Below, piece after piece: positions 43,682 through 54,700 of a stretch of DNA of 64,000 nucleotides. The stretch is from Sphaerospermopsis sp. SIO1G1. Lineage in GTDB: Bacteria > Cyanobacteriota > Cyanobacteriia > Cyanobacteriales > Nostocaceae. The DNA lies in contig JAAHFX010000002.1 in NCBI GenBank assembly GCA_010672785.1, positions 325,493-389,492 of the forward strand. The letters are read 5' to 3'. The notes below the pieces were generated by a model that was not told where the DNA came from, did no database searches, and saw only the letters and a list, made by a program, of their open reading frames with translations. The position numbers and the translations under genes are program-made. Position 1 is the first letter of the stretch. Every line of letters starts with the position of its first letter.

Positions 43682-46600
43682 ATGTGGAGAAGAAAAGCTC
43701 AACAAGTAAAAATATTCCCAGTCAAAAAATCCCCAACTGTCATTGCGTTAGCGGAGCTTGGGGTTAGCCGTATGGAGCAAAGTAGAATGAAGGATTTTAA
43801 ATCATTTATTGTTGGCAACACTCTCATATTTTTCCATGCTTGGTTAGGAATCACTGGATTAATCATAACGATGCCAGAATTAGCCATAGCCCAGGTAAAT
43901 CCTCCAGCCACAACTACTCAATCGGAAGACTTAGCAACAGCAGAAAAACTCAATCAACAAGTAATTCAACTTTATCAACAAGGTAAATATAGGGAAGCAA
44001 TTCCTATGGCAGAGCGTGCATTGCAAATGAGAAAACGCCTGTTGGGGGATGAACATCGTCATGTGGCAACTAGCATGAATAATTTGGCAGCATTGTACTC
44101 AAGGCAGGGAAGGTACGCAGAAGCTGAACCCCTCTATCGCCAAGCTTTAGAGATGACAAAACGCCTGTTGGGGGATGAACATCCTCAAGTGGCATCTAGC
44201 ATGAATAATTTGGCAGGATTGTACGAAAGCCAGGGAAGGTACGCAGAAGCTGAACCCCTCTATCGCCAAGCTTTAGAGATGAGAAAACGCCTGTTGGGGG
44301 ATGAACATCCTCAAGTGGCAACTAGCATGAATAATTTGGCAGGATTGTACGAAAGCCAGGGAAGGTACGCAGAAGCTGAACCCCTCTATCGCCAAGCTTT
44401 AGAGATGAGAAAACGCCTGTTGGGGGATGAACATCCTGATGTGGCAACTAGCATGAATAATTTGGCAGGATTGTACGAAAGGCAGGGAAGGTACGCAGAA
44501 GCTGAACCCCTCTATCGCCAAGCTTTAGAGATGAGAAAACGCCTGTTGGGGGATGAACATCCTGATGTGGCAACTAGCATGAATAATTTGGCATTCTTGT
44601 ACTCAAGGCAGGGAAGGTACGCAGAAGCTGAACCCCTCTATCGCCAAGCTTTAGAGATGACAAAACGCCTGTTGGGGGATGAACATCCTCAAGTGGCATC
44701 TAGCATGAATAATTTGGCATTCTTGTACTCAAGGCAGGGAAGGTACGCAGAAGCTGAACCCCTCTATCGCCAAGCTTTAGAGATGAGAAAACGCCTGTTG
44801 GGGGATGAACATCCTCAAGTGGCATCTAGCATGAATAATTTGGCATTCTTGTACTCAAGGCAGGGAAGGTACGCAGAAGCTGAACCCCTCTATCGCCAAG
44901 CTTTAGAGATGAGAAAACGCCTGTTGGGGGATGAACATCCTCAAGTGGCAACTAGCATGAATAATTTGGCAGGATTGTACTCAAGCCAGGGAAGGTACGC
45001 AGAAGCTGAACCCCTCTATCGCCAAGCTTTAAAGATGACAAAACGCCTGTTGGGGGATGAACATCCTCAAGTGGCATCTAGCATGAATAATTTGGCAGGA
45101 TTGTACTCAAGCCAGGGAAGGTACGCAGAAGCTGAACCCCTCTATCGCCAAGCTTTAGAGATGAGAAAACGCCTGTTGGGGGATGAACATCCTCAAGTGG
45201 CATCTAGCATGAATAATTTGGCAGGATTGTACGAAAGCCAGGGAAGGTACGCAGAAGCTGAACCCCTCTATCGCCAAGCTTTAGAGATGACAAAACGCCT
45301 GTTGGGGGATGAACATCCTCAAGTGGCAACTAGCATGAATAATTTGGCATTCTTGTACTCAAGGCAGGGAAATATTACCAATGCCATAGACTTTTTAACA
45401 CAAGGAATAGCAATAGAAGAATATCACCTGACTTACAATCTGGCCGCAGGTTTTGAACGCCAAAAACGCGACTACATGAAAACTGTTTCTGGTACTACAG
45501 ATGGGACTATTTCTTTACATCTAAATTCTGCACTGAATAACTCAAAAGCTGCTCGTTTAGCGTTGACCACTATCTTACAACGCAAAGGAAGGATTTTAGA
45601 TATTCTCACTAGAAATATACAAATTCTCCGCCAGCGTAATAATGAACCAAAAAGCCAGAAATTAATAGATGAACTCTCTAATCTCTACAGTCAAATTGCT
45701 GCATTACGTCATAATCCACCCAGAGAACTTTCACCAAGTCAGTATCGCCAACAAGTTACAAATTTGCAAGCAAAAATCAAACAACAAGAAGATCAATTAA
45801 GCCGTAGTAGTGCAGAATTTCGTCTTCAGTCTCAGCCTGTTAGTATAGAAGCAATTCAAAAATTAATTCCTGCTGATGCTGCTTTAGTAGAATTTGTAAA
45901 ATATAGACCATTTAATCCTCAAGCATCACAAAATAAACGTTTTGGTAAACATCGTTATGCTGCTTATATTCTCAATTCTCAGGGAAATCCCCAAGGTATT
46001 GATTTAGGTGAAGCTGAAAAAATAGAAGCAGCATTAAATTCATTTCGTCGGAATGTGCGAGATTCACAAACACCTGATTTACAACTAAAAAAATCGGCTC
46101 GTGAGTTAGATAAAATAGTCATGCAGCCTATCCGGAAACTATTGGGTAATACTCGCAAAATTCTCATTTCTCCAGATGGTGAATTAAACCTGATTCCCTT
46201 TGAAGCCTTAGTTGATGAACAAGGTGATTTCTTAGTCAAAAATTACGCCTTTACTTACCTAACATCTGGAAGAGATTTACTCAGATTACAAACTTCTTTT
46301 CCTAGTAAACAATCACCAATAGTAATGGCAGATCCTTATTTTAATCGTCCAGCGAAAATTGCTAAAACTGAAAATCGAACTCGTTCCATTGATTTATCTC
46401 AACAACAATTTACCCCATTACCAGGAACAGAAAAGGAAGCAAAAGCAATTTCTGAAATGTTAGGAATTGAACCTTTACTTGGCACTGATGCTTCTAAAGC
46501 AAATCTACAACAGCTAACCAGTCCAAAAATTCTCCACATTGCTACACACGGTTTTTTTGAAAGTCCTAAACAAGAAGATGAAAACACATTTGATAATCAT

Positions 46601-47035
46601 CCTTTATTACTTTCTGGATTAGTTTTAGCAGGTTTGAGAACTCAGCAACTTAGAACTAACCCCAATGGTATTCTGACAGCTTTAGAAACAACTTCATTAA
46701 ATCTGTTGGGTACAAAACTTGTCGTTCTTTCTGCTTGCGATACTGGTAGAGGTACAAATACCACAGGTGACGGTATTTATGGTTTACGTCGTGCTTTAGT
46801 AATTGCTGGTTCTGAAAGTCAGGTAATTAGTCTGTGGAAAGTTGATGATGATGCAACTAAAGATTTGATGGTAAATTACTACAAAGCAGTTTTAAGAAAA
46901 AATCAAGGCCGAAGTGACGCACTGCGACAAACTCAACTAAAAATGCTGCGGGGTGAGTTAGGAAAAGATTATCAACATCCTCACTACTGGGCGGCTTTTA
47001 TACCTGCTAGTGATTGGCGACCAATGGAGCGTTAA
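43682..47035 (+). CDS. TPR-CHAT domain protein with N-terminal signal sequence
   Basis: Ten near-identical YAEAEPLYRQALEM(R/T)KRLLGDEHP TPRs; CHAT dyad motifs ILHIATHGFFE and KLVVLSACDTGRG; hydrophobic segment ending PELAIAQVN. Confidence 0.92.
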   Translation: MWRRKAQQVKIFPVKKSPTVIALAELGVSRMEQSRMKDFKSFIVGNTLIFFHAWLGITGLIITMPELAIAQVNPPATTTQSEDLATAEKLNQQVIQLYQQGKYREAIPMAERALQMRKRLLGDEHRHVATSMNNLAALYSRQGRYAEAEPLYRQALEMTKRLLGDEHPQVASSMNNLAGLYESQGRYAEAEPLYRQALEMRKRLLGDEHPQVATSMNNLAGLYESQGRYAEAEPLYRQALEMRKRLLGDEHPDVATSMNNLAGLYERQGRYAEAEPLYRQALEMRKRLLGDEHPDVATSMNNLAFLYSRQGRYAEAEPLYRQALEMTKRLLGDEHPQVASSMNNLAFLYSRQGRYAEAEPLYRQALEMRKRLLGDEHPQVASSMNNLAFLYSRQGRYAEAEPLYRQALEMRKRLLGDEHPQVATSMNNLAGLYSSQGRYAEAEPLYRQALKMTKRLLGDEHPQVASSMNNLAGLYSSQGRYAEAEPLYRQALEMRKRLLGDEHPQVASSMNNLAGLYESQGRYAEAEPLYRQALEMTKRLLGDEHPQVATSMNNLAFLYSRQGNITNAIDFLTQGIAIEEYHLTYNLAAGFERQKRDYMKTVSGTTDGTISLHLNSALNNSKAARLALTTILQRKGRILDILTRNIQILRQRNNEPKSQKLIDELSNLYSQIAALRHNPPRELSPSQYRQQVTNLQAKIKQQEDQLSRSSAEFRLQSQPVSIEAIQKLIPADAALVEFVKYRPFNPQASQNKRFGKHRYAAYILNSQGNPQGIDLGEAEKIEAALNSFRRNVRDSQTPDLQLKKSARELDKIVMQPIRKLLGNTRKILISPDGELNLIPFEALVDEQGDFLVKNYAFTYLTSGRDLLRLQTSFPSKQSPIVMADPYFNRPAKIAKTENRTRSIDLSQQQFTPLPGTEKEAKAISEMLGIEPLLGTDASKANLQQLTSPKILHIATHGFFESPKQEDENTFDNHPLLLSGLVLAGLRTQQLRTNPNGILTALETTSLNLLGTKLVVLSACDTGRGTNTTGDGIYGLRRALVIAGSESQVISLWKVDDDATKDLMVNYYKAVLRKNQGRSDALRQTQLKMLRGELGKDYQHPHYWAAFIPASDWRPMER
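44107..45366 (+). repeat. 126-bp tandem repeat array (10 units) encoding TPRs
   Basis: gggaaggtacgcagaagctgaacccctctatcgccaagctt recurs every 126 bp at 44107, 44233, ... 45241. Confidence 0.95.
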
Positions 47036-47240
47036 TTTTGGTTTAATGAAGATACAGCACTTACCGATGTTATTATGTGAATCATTGAAAAGCAGAATGC
47101 CCTATAATAGTTTTATAGCTGTAGCTAAAATAATAAGGATATTCAATAACCTTAAATTGTACCGATTTGTAGGAGTTTAACAGTGTTCATTGGTGATAAA
47201 TGAGGTTAAATATGCCTTACCTGTTATATTCCACACCTGC

Positions 47241-47288
47241 CAGAGAATTAATTCTCTGTCTTATAGCTAAAGTCCGTTAAAACGGACT
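47241..47288. promoter_or_regulatory. Two adjacent hairpins upstream of the epimerase gene
   Basis: CAGAGAATTAATTCTCTG (47241-47258) and AGTCCGTTAAAACGGACT (47271-47288), both perfect. Confidence 0.7.
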
Positions 47289-47473
47289 GGTCAATGTTTA
47301 GAATTTGCAAGACTTTTAGGAGAGTGACAGAAGAGGAATAGTATTGTGATTTGTATTTTTTATGAACGAAATCTGCTGTACGTGAGTTGAACTATTTTCT
47401 ATTCCCCATGTCCTCTGATAATCTCAAAAATAAAGGTGTTATTGTCACCTAAATTAATAAGGAATGGGAATTT

Positions 47474-48406
47474 ATGCGTATTCTAGTTATTGGTGGAACT
47501 CGGTTTATTGGTGTCTACTTGACAGAATTATTAGTCAAAGCTGGACATGAGGTGGTATTGTTCAATCGTGGTAATCATCCCGCTCCTGAAGGGGTAGGAC
47601 AAATTATCGGAGATCGCACTGATGCAACTCAGTTAAAAGACAAGTTATCACAGGAAAGTTTTGATGTAATTTTTGACAATAATGGTCGTGAACTTACGGA
47701 TACTCAACCCTTAGCGGAAATTTTCCAAGGAAGGGTAAAACATTTTGTGTATATGAGTTCGGCGGGAGTTTACCTAAAATCTGATCAAATGCCTCACATT
47801 GAAGATGATACAGTTGATCCGAAGAGTCGTCATAAAGGTAAGCATGAAACGGAAGCTTACTTACAACAGTTAGGTATTCCTTTTACCTCAATTCGTCCTA
47901 CTTATATTTACGGAGCGCAGAATTATAATCCTTTAGAAAGTTGGTTTTTTGATAGGATAGTGCGCGATCGCCCTATTCCTATTCCTGGTAATGGAATGCA
48001 CATTACCCAGTTAGGCCATGTTCAAGATTTAGCCCAGGCCATGTTACAGGTAATTGGTAACGAAAAAGCCATCGGTCAGATTTATAATGTATCTGGCGAT
48101 CGCTATGTCACTTTTGATGGTTTAGCTCGTGCTTGTGCTATCGCTGCGGGTAAGTCTGCGGATGAGATTAAGATAGTTCATTACGATCCTAAAAAGTTTG
48201 ATTTTGGGAAACGTAAAGCTTTCCCCATGCGAGTACAACACTTTTTTGCATCGGTAAATAAGGCTATAACAGAATTAAATTGGCAACCGGAATATGATTT
48301 AATTTCTGGTTTAAAAGACTCTTTACAAAATGATTATTTAGCCAGTGGGAAAGATCAAAAAGAGGTTGATTTTTCTTTAGATGATGAGATTTTGAAAGCA
48401 GGTTAA
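47474..48406 (+). CDS. NAD-dependent epimerase/dehydratase, CSP41b-like
   Basis: MRILVIGGTRFIGVYLTELLVKAGHEVVLFNRG; FVYMSSAGVYLKSDQMPH. Confidence 0.88.
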   Translation: MRILVIGGTRFIGVYLTELLVKAGHEVVLFNRGNHPAPEGVGQIIGDRTDATQLKDKLSQESFDVIFDNNGRELTDTQPLAEIFQGRVKHFVYMSSAGVYLKSDQMPHIEDDTVDPKSRHKGKHETEAYLQQLGIPFTSIRPTYIYGAQNYNPLESWFFDRIVRDRPIPIPGNGMHITQLGHVQDLAQAMLQVIGNEKAIGQIYNVSGDRYVTFDGLARACAIAAGKSADEIKIVHYDPKKFDFGKRKAFPMRVQHFFASVNKAITELNWQPEYDLISGLKDSLQNDYLASGKDQKEVDFSLDDEILKAG

Positions 48407-48407
48407 T

Positions 48408-48494
48408 TCAGTTATCAGTTATCAGTTATCAGTTATCAGTTATCAGTTGTCAGTTATCAGTTGTCAGTTGTCAGTTATCAGTTAATCAGTTATC
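48408..48494. repeat. Heptanucleotide STRR array (TTATCAG/TTGTCAG)
   Basis: cagttatcagttatcagttatcagttatcagttatcagttgtcag... Confidence 0.9.
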
Positions 48495-48580
48495 TTGCGC
48501 AAGGTATACTTCAACTATTGTCATTGCGACGAAAGGAAGCAATCTCAAACACCGATTTTTAATTAAAATTCGTAAGTCCT
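48495..48580. mobile_element. MITE-like element, family A
   Basis: ttgcgcaaggtatacttcaactattgtcattgcgacgaaaggaagcaatctcaaac...CGTAAGTCCT. Confidence 0.7.
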
Positions 48581-48591
48581 GAAATTGTTAA

Positions 48592-50907
48592 CTAACTCAT
48601 AGCGATCGCTTCAATTATAGATATTGGTACTGTTGTAAAATATTCTTGTTGAAATTGTTCTTCTTGAATTGCCAACAAAAACTTATTGATAGCATTTTCT
48701 GCTAACAATTGATTTTGATTAATTTCATCCCAAGTTATTTGTAATTTCCCATCTTGTAATTTCATAGCAAATCCTAAATATTTTAAACCTTGAAATCCTA
48801 ACTGTAAACTCAAATCACCAATATCCAATTTTTCCAAAATTTGAACTCTACTCACTACTTGTTGGGTTCGATGCAAGAATTTAGCAATTCCCACTAATTT
48901 TAACCAAATTTCTGGCGGTGTTTGCTGTTCTTTACTTTTCCATGCTAAAGCTAATTGTTTTTGATTATAAATTGATTTTTTCACCCATAATTTCACTTCT
49001 TCCCAACTAGTGGGACAACTTTTGATAATCTCAATTGTATCATCCAAATTTAATTGCCAATTATCTTGATTGCGCCAATCTAATATTTGCAGACTTGGGA
49101 CATTTTCTCTAATTTCTTCTGCACAGATACGTACATCTATTAACCGAATTTCATAACGATTTTTAAAACTATTAAAGTCTATTTCGGCAATACAATCACA
49201 TCTACTTGTTGGTAATTCTTCTTGATAATGTCCCCACCAAATACCAGGAAAGGAGTTATGACTAGAATCATCTTTAATATTAAATTCTGTTTTGATATAT
49301 TGTACTTTTTGTCCTTTTAAATCCTGTTGATTACGATGTCTAGCTTTCTCAAACCAGCAATTTTTGATTAATAACTTAGGAACTGGGTTTCCCATTCCAC
49401 AGGGTTCTAAAACCTTTAACTCTAAAAATAAATCTTTACCTAAGTTTTGGACTAAATCTGCAACTGTAACTACTAAATCTACCTCTATTTTTGGAGTTAG
49501 TTCAACTCCTCCTAAATACTGCTTTAATTTTTGATTAATTGCATCTGTAAATAAAGGAATATTGGCAGTAAATAAACTCAAACCAGCGGCAAATGGATGT
49601 CCACCAAAACGATATAATAAATGTGCCTGTTCCTTAACTAATTGATATAAATCAACTCCATTAATTGACCTAGCAGAACCACGTGCCAATCTAGGTTGAT
49701 TAGTTTCTAACTCCCCGATTTCTGTATTTAATAAAATTGTTGGTTTGCCAGTTTCTTGGGCAATTTGTCCCGCCACTAAACCTAAAACTCCCACCGCCCA
49801 TTGAGGATCTTCTAACACGATCACACTAGTAGTTGATAAGTCTAATTGAGAGAGTTTTTGTAATACTTGATTTTGCACATCTTTCTGTAAAGACTTGCGG
49901 CGTGTATTAGCTAATTCTGTGGCTTGTGCTAATGTTTGACAGTGGTGAATATCCTTATTTGTTAATAGTTCCACACAAAAACTGGCATCCCCTTGAATTC
50001 TGCTGACTGCATTAATTCTTGGTCCTAAACCAAAGGAAATATCTGTAGGGCGATCGCCATTTTTTTTGCATAAATCTAATAAAATTCCTACCCCAGGTCT
50101 TCTTCTCTTTTTCGCCTTAAAATCTGCGTGTAATTTTTGAATTCCTAACTGAGCTAAATAACGACAGTCTCCACTTAATTTTACTAAATCTGCAATCAAT
50201 CCTATCGCTACTAAATCTAATAAATCTGCGACAGGTTTTTCAGGTACATCCGGTAAGGTTTCATATAATCCTTCTACTAATTTATAAGCTACTGCTACCC
50301 CTGAAAGATGGAATAATGGATGGGTTTCTGGTAAGTAACGAGGATTGATAATTGCACTGACTGGTGGACGTTCTGTGGGTAAGGTATGATGATCTGTGAC
50401 AATCACATCAATGCCTAATTTCTGTGCATAAATAATCTCATCAATGTTTGTACTTCCTGTGTCACAGGTGACGATTAATTTACATCCTTGAACAGCTAAA
50501 TTGTCAATTGCTGCTCTATTCAAACCATGAGATTCTGTTAAGCGATTGGGAATATAATAAGTTAACTGTTGCTGTTGAATAAAAAACTCTCCCAAACCAT
50601 CCCATAACACAGCGGTGGCAGTAATTCCATCTGCATCAAAGTCTCCCCAAATTACTACTTTTTCTCCAGATATAGCCGCCTGTTTTAATCTTGCTACGGC
50701 TAAATTCATATCTTCACCAAATGCAAAAGGACTTGCAGGTTGATAATTTTTGTAGTCAACAAATTGGGCTAATTCTATTTCGGTTTTTATCCCTCTTTGC
50801 CAAAGTAATTGAGCCGCAAAATCTACTTTTGATAGTTTGGTGTTGTTTTGAACTGCTTGAATAAACCAATCAGGAATTAATTCAGGTTCTCTTAAAATCC
50901 ACTGCAT
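48592..50907 (-). CDS. recJ: Single-stranded-DNA-specific exonuclease RecJ
   Basis: WGDFDADGITATAVLWDGL; VTDHHTLPTERPPVSAIINPR; RFGGHPFAAGLSL. Confidence 0.95.
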   Translation of the reverse strand: MQWILREPELIPDWFIQAVQNNTKLSKVDFAAQLLWQRGIKTEIELAQFVDYKNYQPASPFAFGEDMNLAVARLKQAAISGEKVVIWGDFDADGITATAVLWDGLGEFFIQQQQLTYYIPNRLTESHGLNRAAIDNLAVQGCKLIVTCDTGSTNIDEIIYAQKLGIDVIVTDHHTLPTERPPVSAIINPRYLPETHPLFHLSGVAVAYKLVEGLYETLPDVPEKPVADLLDLVAIGLIADLVKLSGDCRYLAQLGIQKLHADFKAKKRRRPGVGILLDLCKKNGDRPTDISFGLGPRINAVSRIQGDASFCVELLTNKDIHHCQTLAQATELANTRRKSLQKDVQNQVLQKLSQLDLSTTSVIVLEDPQWAVGVLGLVAGQIAQETGKPTILLNTEIGELETNQPRLARGSARSINGVDLYQLVKEQAHLLYRFGGHPFAAGLSLFTANIPLFTDAINQKLKQYLGGVELTPKIEVDLVVTVADLVQNLGKDLFLELKVLEPCGMGNPVPKLLIKNCWFEKARHRNQQDLKGQKVQYIKTEFNIKDDSSHNSFPGIWWGHYQEELPTSRCDCIAEIDFNSFKNRYEIRLIDVRICAEEIRENVPSLQILDWRNQDNWQLNLDDTIEIIKSCPTSWEEVKLWVKKSIYNQKQLALAWKSKEQQTPPEIWLKLVGIAKFLHRTQQVVSRVQILEKLDIGDLSLQLGFQGLKYLGFAMKLQDGKLQITWDEINQNQLLAENAINKFLLAIQEEQFQQEYFTTVPISIIEAIAMS

Positions 50908-50915
50908 GGAATTAA

Positions 50916-51725
50916 TTAAATTGCTATTTCTTCGATGGTAGCAAGTTTTGGTAAGATTGTGGAACTATTTTCTGAGTTGTAACAACGTAAACGATATTGA
51001 CAAAAATCACAAGCTTCTGGATATACTGGTTCTTGGGGAAATAGTTGATTTTGTTGATACTGCTCCCACCAATTAGTTAAATTATTGAGTATTACTGTTA
51101 ATTCTTTTTCAATTTTTTGATGTTGTTTACTATCATAATTGAATGATATTTGTCTCAAGTTTGACTCTGACTGCACAAACCAGTAAGTCATAGATATATT
51201 TTCTGGTACATAATCACTTGTTTTAGCCAAAACATACATATACAATTTAGTTTGCCAATTTTTAGCTAAATCATCTCTTTTCGGTACACGATTATAGGTT
51301 TTCCAATCTAATATTTGTGCTGTTTCCTGATCTGCTATTAATAAGTCATATATTACTGTAATTAAGTAATCCTGAATCTGCAACGTTCGATAATGTTCAC
51401 TTTCTCGAAATATCTGATCATTAGTCTCAGTTGTAAATATTTCTGGTGCTAATTTCTGAAATTCTTGTACTAATTTTTGTAAGTTATCATCTACTTCTAA
51501 AAAACCATCAATTGGTAAATTCATTTCTTGCTGCTGCATTAACAAGTGAAACTGACTCCCCAAAGTGCGATTATTTTCTTGATCTGGATTTGTGGGTATA
51601 TTCAGTTGTTCTAAGTAGCTATATTGAAATTTGCGGGGACAATTTCTGAGTAAATTCAGATGTCCTTGAGAAAGTCGGAATAATTCCTGATTTTTAGAAA
51701 TCATCATTGTCTTAAATTTATGCAA
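50916..51725 (-). CDS. PD-(D/E)XK nuclease superfamily (RecB/Cas4-like) protein
   Basis: FRLSQGHLNLLRNCPRKFQYSYLEQL; AQILDWKTYNRVP; CDFCQYRLRCY possible Fe-S cysteines. Confidence 0.88.
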   Translation of the reverse strand: MHKFKTMMISKNQELFRLSQGHLNLLRNCPRKFQYSYLEQLNIPTNPDQENNRTLGSQFHLLMQQQEMNLPIDGFLEVDDNLQKLVQEFQKLAPEIFTTETNDQIFRESEHYRTLQIQDYLITVIYDLLIADQETAQILDWKTYNRVPKRDDLAKNWQTKLYMYVLAKTSDYVPENISMTYWFVQSESNLRQISFNYDSKQHQKIEKELTVILNNLTNWWEQYQQNQLFPQEPVYPEACDFCQYRLRCYNSENSSTILPKLATIEEIAI

Positions 51726-51742
51726 ATAAACAGGTAATTATC

Positions 51743-54700
51743 TTAGCTTTTACTATCTTGAAAAATTAATAACCATTTATTAATAATATCTTTAAATGTT
51801 GCGGTTTGTCCAGTCTGGGGATGATTATCAATATCCTCTAATAATTGTTTGAGGATAATTATAGAAGAGTAGATTACATCACTTTGGAGATGAATTGAGT
51901 CGGTTTTATTAAAAGTTTGTAAATCACAGCTAACATTAATCAATTTGTTGATCCATAACAAATCATTCTCTTTAATTTTTGTCAATGGTATCCAAGTAAC
52001 TTTATCAACCACATCAGCAATATCATGAACATTTTGACAATATTTTAAAGTATTTAAAGTAATATTCAATATATTTTCTTGAGTTAATTTAATTCCTTGA
52101 TTAGATATAAAGAAATATTCAATTGCTCGACTACCTACTTCTGGGTTATTATGATAATTCTCCAAGATTAATTCTAAAGTTCGACTCAGTTGTAATTTTT
52201 CTATCTGACCTTTATTGAATATCATAATAATTGTAGCTGAACTAAAAAGAGCTAAAATTACAGGAATAATAGGAAACCACCAAACACATAAAATAATTAT
52301 GTAGGAAATTATCAATAAAATACTACTGATAATCATTATACTAAGACCGGATGTTTTCCAAGACGAAAATTGCCAAATTAATAATACTCCAATTACCGAT
52401 CCAATCAGAATAAAAATGATCTCTACATATTCCGGAAAAGTGTTAATCAAAGGACGTTGCTCAAGCGCAGCACTAATTAATTGACTGGTCAAATTAGCCT
52501 GAATTTCTACACCTCTAATGTTTTCAGCAAGACCCATAATATCACTGCTGTAGGGAGATAGAAAATAATCACCAAAACTTTCTGCTGCATAACCAATTAA
52601 GATCACTTTATCTTGACCCCAATTTGGTGGTACGTTATTTTCTAAAATATCTGTTAAAGAAATGATTTCAAAGGAGTTTCTTCCACCCCGATAGTTCATC
52701 AAGATTTGATAACCATGATCATCTGCTCGCGCATAACCTCCATCATTACTTTGAAATGGTTGCAGTTGTGTTTTACCTAGTTGAAAATCTTGAGTGAGGC
52801 TAATTCCTTCGGGTTTGAGATATAGTAAAGCCAGATATAAACTAAAGCTATAAATAGTTTCTCCTTCTAGAGTATTGAGGTAAATTAAACCTCTGCGTAC
52901 CTTACCATCAGCATCAACAATGACATCATTTGCTCCTACTTGACCTAATTCTTTGAGTTCTATAGGTGCGTCAACTCTTTCATATTTTTTATCTCCTACT
53001 ACTTTCTCAATTCCAATCAAATTAGGGGTACTTTTAAAAACCTTGACTAATGCTTGATGTCCAGGTTCAACAGGTAAATCACGATAAATATTTAAACCTA
53101 TAGCTCGTGGCTTTCTAGCTTTTAAATTGTTAATTAATTTGGCTAAGGTTGCATCTGTAATCATTGCCTGTTGGAGATTATGTAAGTCTTCGTCATTAAT
53201 TCCGACAATTACAATTCTCTGATCAACTGGTTCTGTTCGTCGCCAACGTATATATTGATCAAAAGCTAACCATTCCCAATGTTGCAATAAACCTAAAAAT
53301 CGCAAGAAAACAACAAATCCTGTGACTCCTAAAGATATACATAGCATTTGTATTTGATGCCATTTATTGGGTTTAATTGTTTCTTTTTTCGATTTTTGTT
53401 GAGCTTGCGCTAAAAGTTTATTTGCTGCTTCTAAGGTTCTCAGTTGTTCTTCACTAACTTGACGCTGTTTTCTCTCTTGTTCTAGTTCTATAATTAATTG
53501 ATTGAGTTGTGCTTCTTGTTGACGACGAATAAAGGTCACTAAATAATCATGTACTAATTGATAACGGTTAGCTGGATATTCGGGTAATAAAAATATGAAT
53601 CCTGATTTCACTAATATTTTTAAAATTAAACTTAATTTCTCTGATTCTTTTTTTAAATTAGCAGATAAAACCTGCAAGTCTTTTTCCAGTTCTGCTAAGG
53701 TTTTCAATGGTCTAGTATTATTTTCATCGGTCAGTAAATAGAGGACAATTCTAACTACTTGTTCATTTTCTGCACCACAATCTTGAATAATTTCATCTAA
53801 GTATCTTTGCACTAATTTTTCTTTCGGCCCTAGTTGCTGATATTGAACCAGTGTCGTGATATTATCAGTTTGAATTTGTGCGCCAACTACCTGTAATTCA
53901 ATTGGTCTAACTTCATCTAAATTACTAGATAAGTCTGCAACTACTGCATCAATTAAAGCTGGTTCTAAATTTAATTGAGATAACCCAGTAATAAATTTTT
54001 TAGCATCTTCGGGAGCAAAGTTACCTAATTGATAAAGAATATGTTTACTGAGAATATCTTGATTAATTGCCGCCATTTTTGGCAGTTTATTAGCAACCAA
54101 TAAATGATGTAAATAGTCTTCCCGCATGGAAATAACTATTTTGACATCGGTGAGGTTTAAACAATCACCTAAAAAATCAAAAAATTCTGCTCTTTGAGAT
54201 GGTTCTTGGAAGACAAAAAAGAATTCTTCAAATTGATCAAAAATTAAAACTGTTAACAGATTGGCTTGGGAATTTTTAATTAACTGCTCAACAATACTTA
54301 CGACTGAATCTAAGTTTAGATGAGAATCATGTTTGATGTTTTTTTTTAATAACTGACCTAATTCTCTCACCCAATCTGTGTATACTCTTAAAGCTATGGG
54401 TACAACATCACGAGTCCCCATATTTTGGACTTTTAAAGCTGGTACTAAACCTGCATTCACCAAAGAACTTTTACCTACTCCAGATTGACCATAAATTACG
54501 GTTAATTTATACTGTGTACTACCGATTCTTTCAATCAGACGGTTAATATCTCTTTGTCTTCCAGAAGCAATTATCTCTTCAGCGATAATATCTTGATGGT
54601 GAGTATAATTTTGTTTTGCACCTATATGTATTTGTGGTTGTAATCTACCAGCACCAATAAAAGCTCGAAAACCAAATTGTTGTTCTAAAGAACGTTGAGT

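Noticed and set aside
44107-45366. Tandem repeat array as CRISPR or satellite DNA
   Set aside because: Period of 126 bp is in frame and encodes TPRs within one long ORF.
45979-46587. Minus-strand ORFs 45979..46239 and 46399..46587
   Set aside because: Antisense to the well-supported CHAT domain coding sequence.
48592-50907. RecJ as a dedicated defence effector
   Set aside because: RecJ is a standard repair gene in cyanobacteria; adjacency alone is not enough, so it is listed only as part of a candidate gene run.
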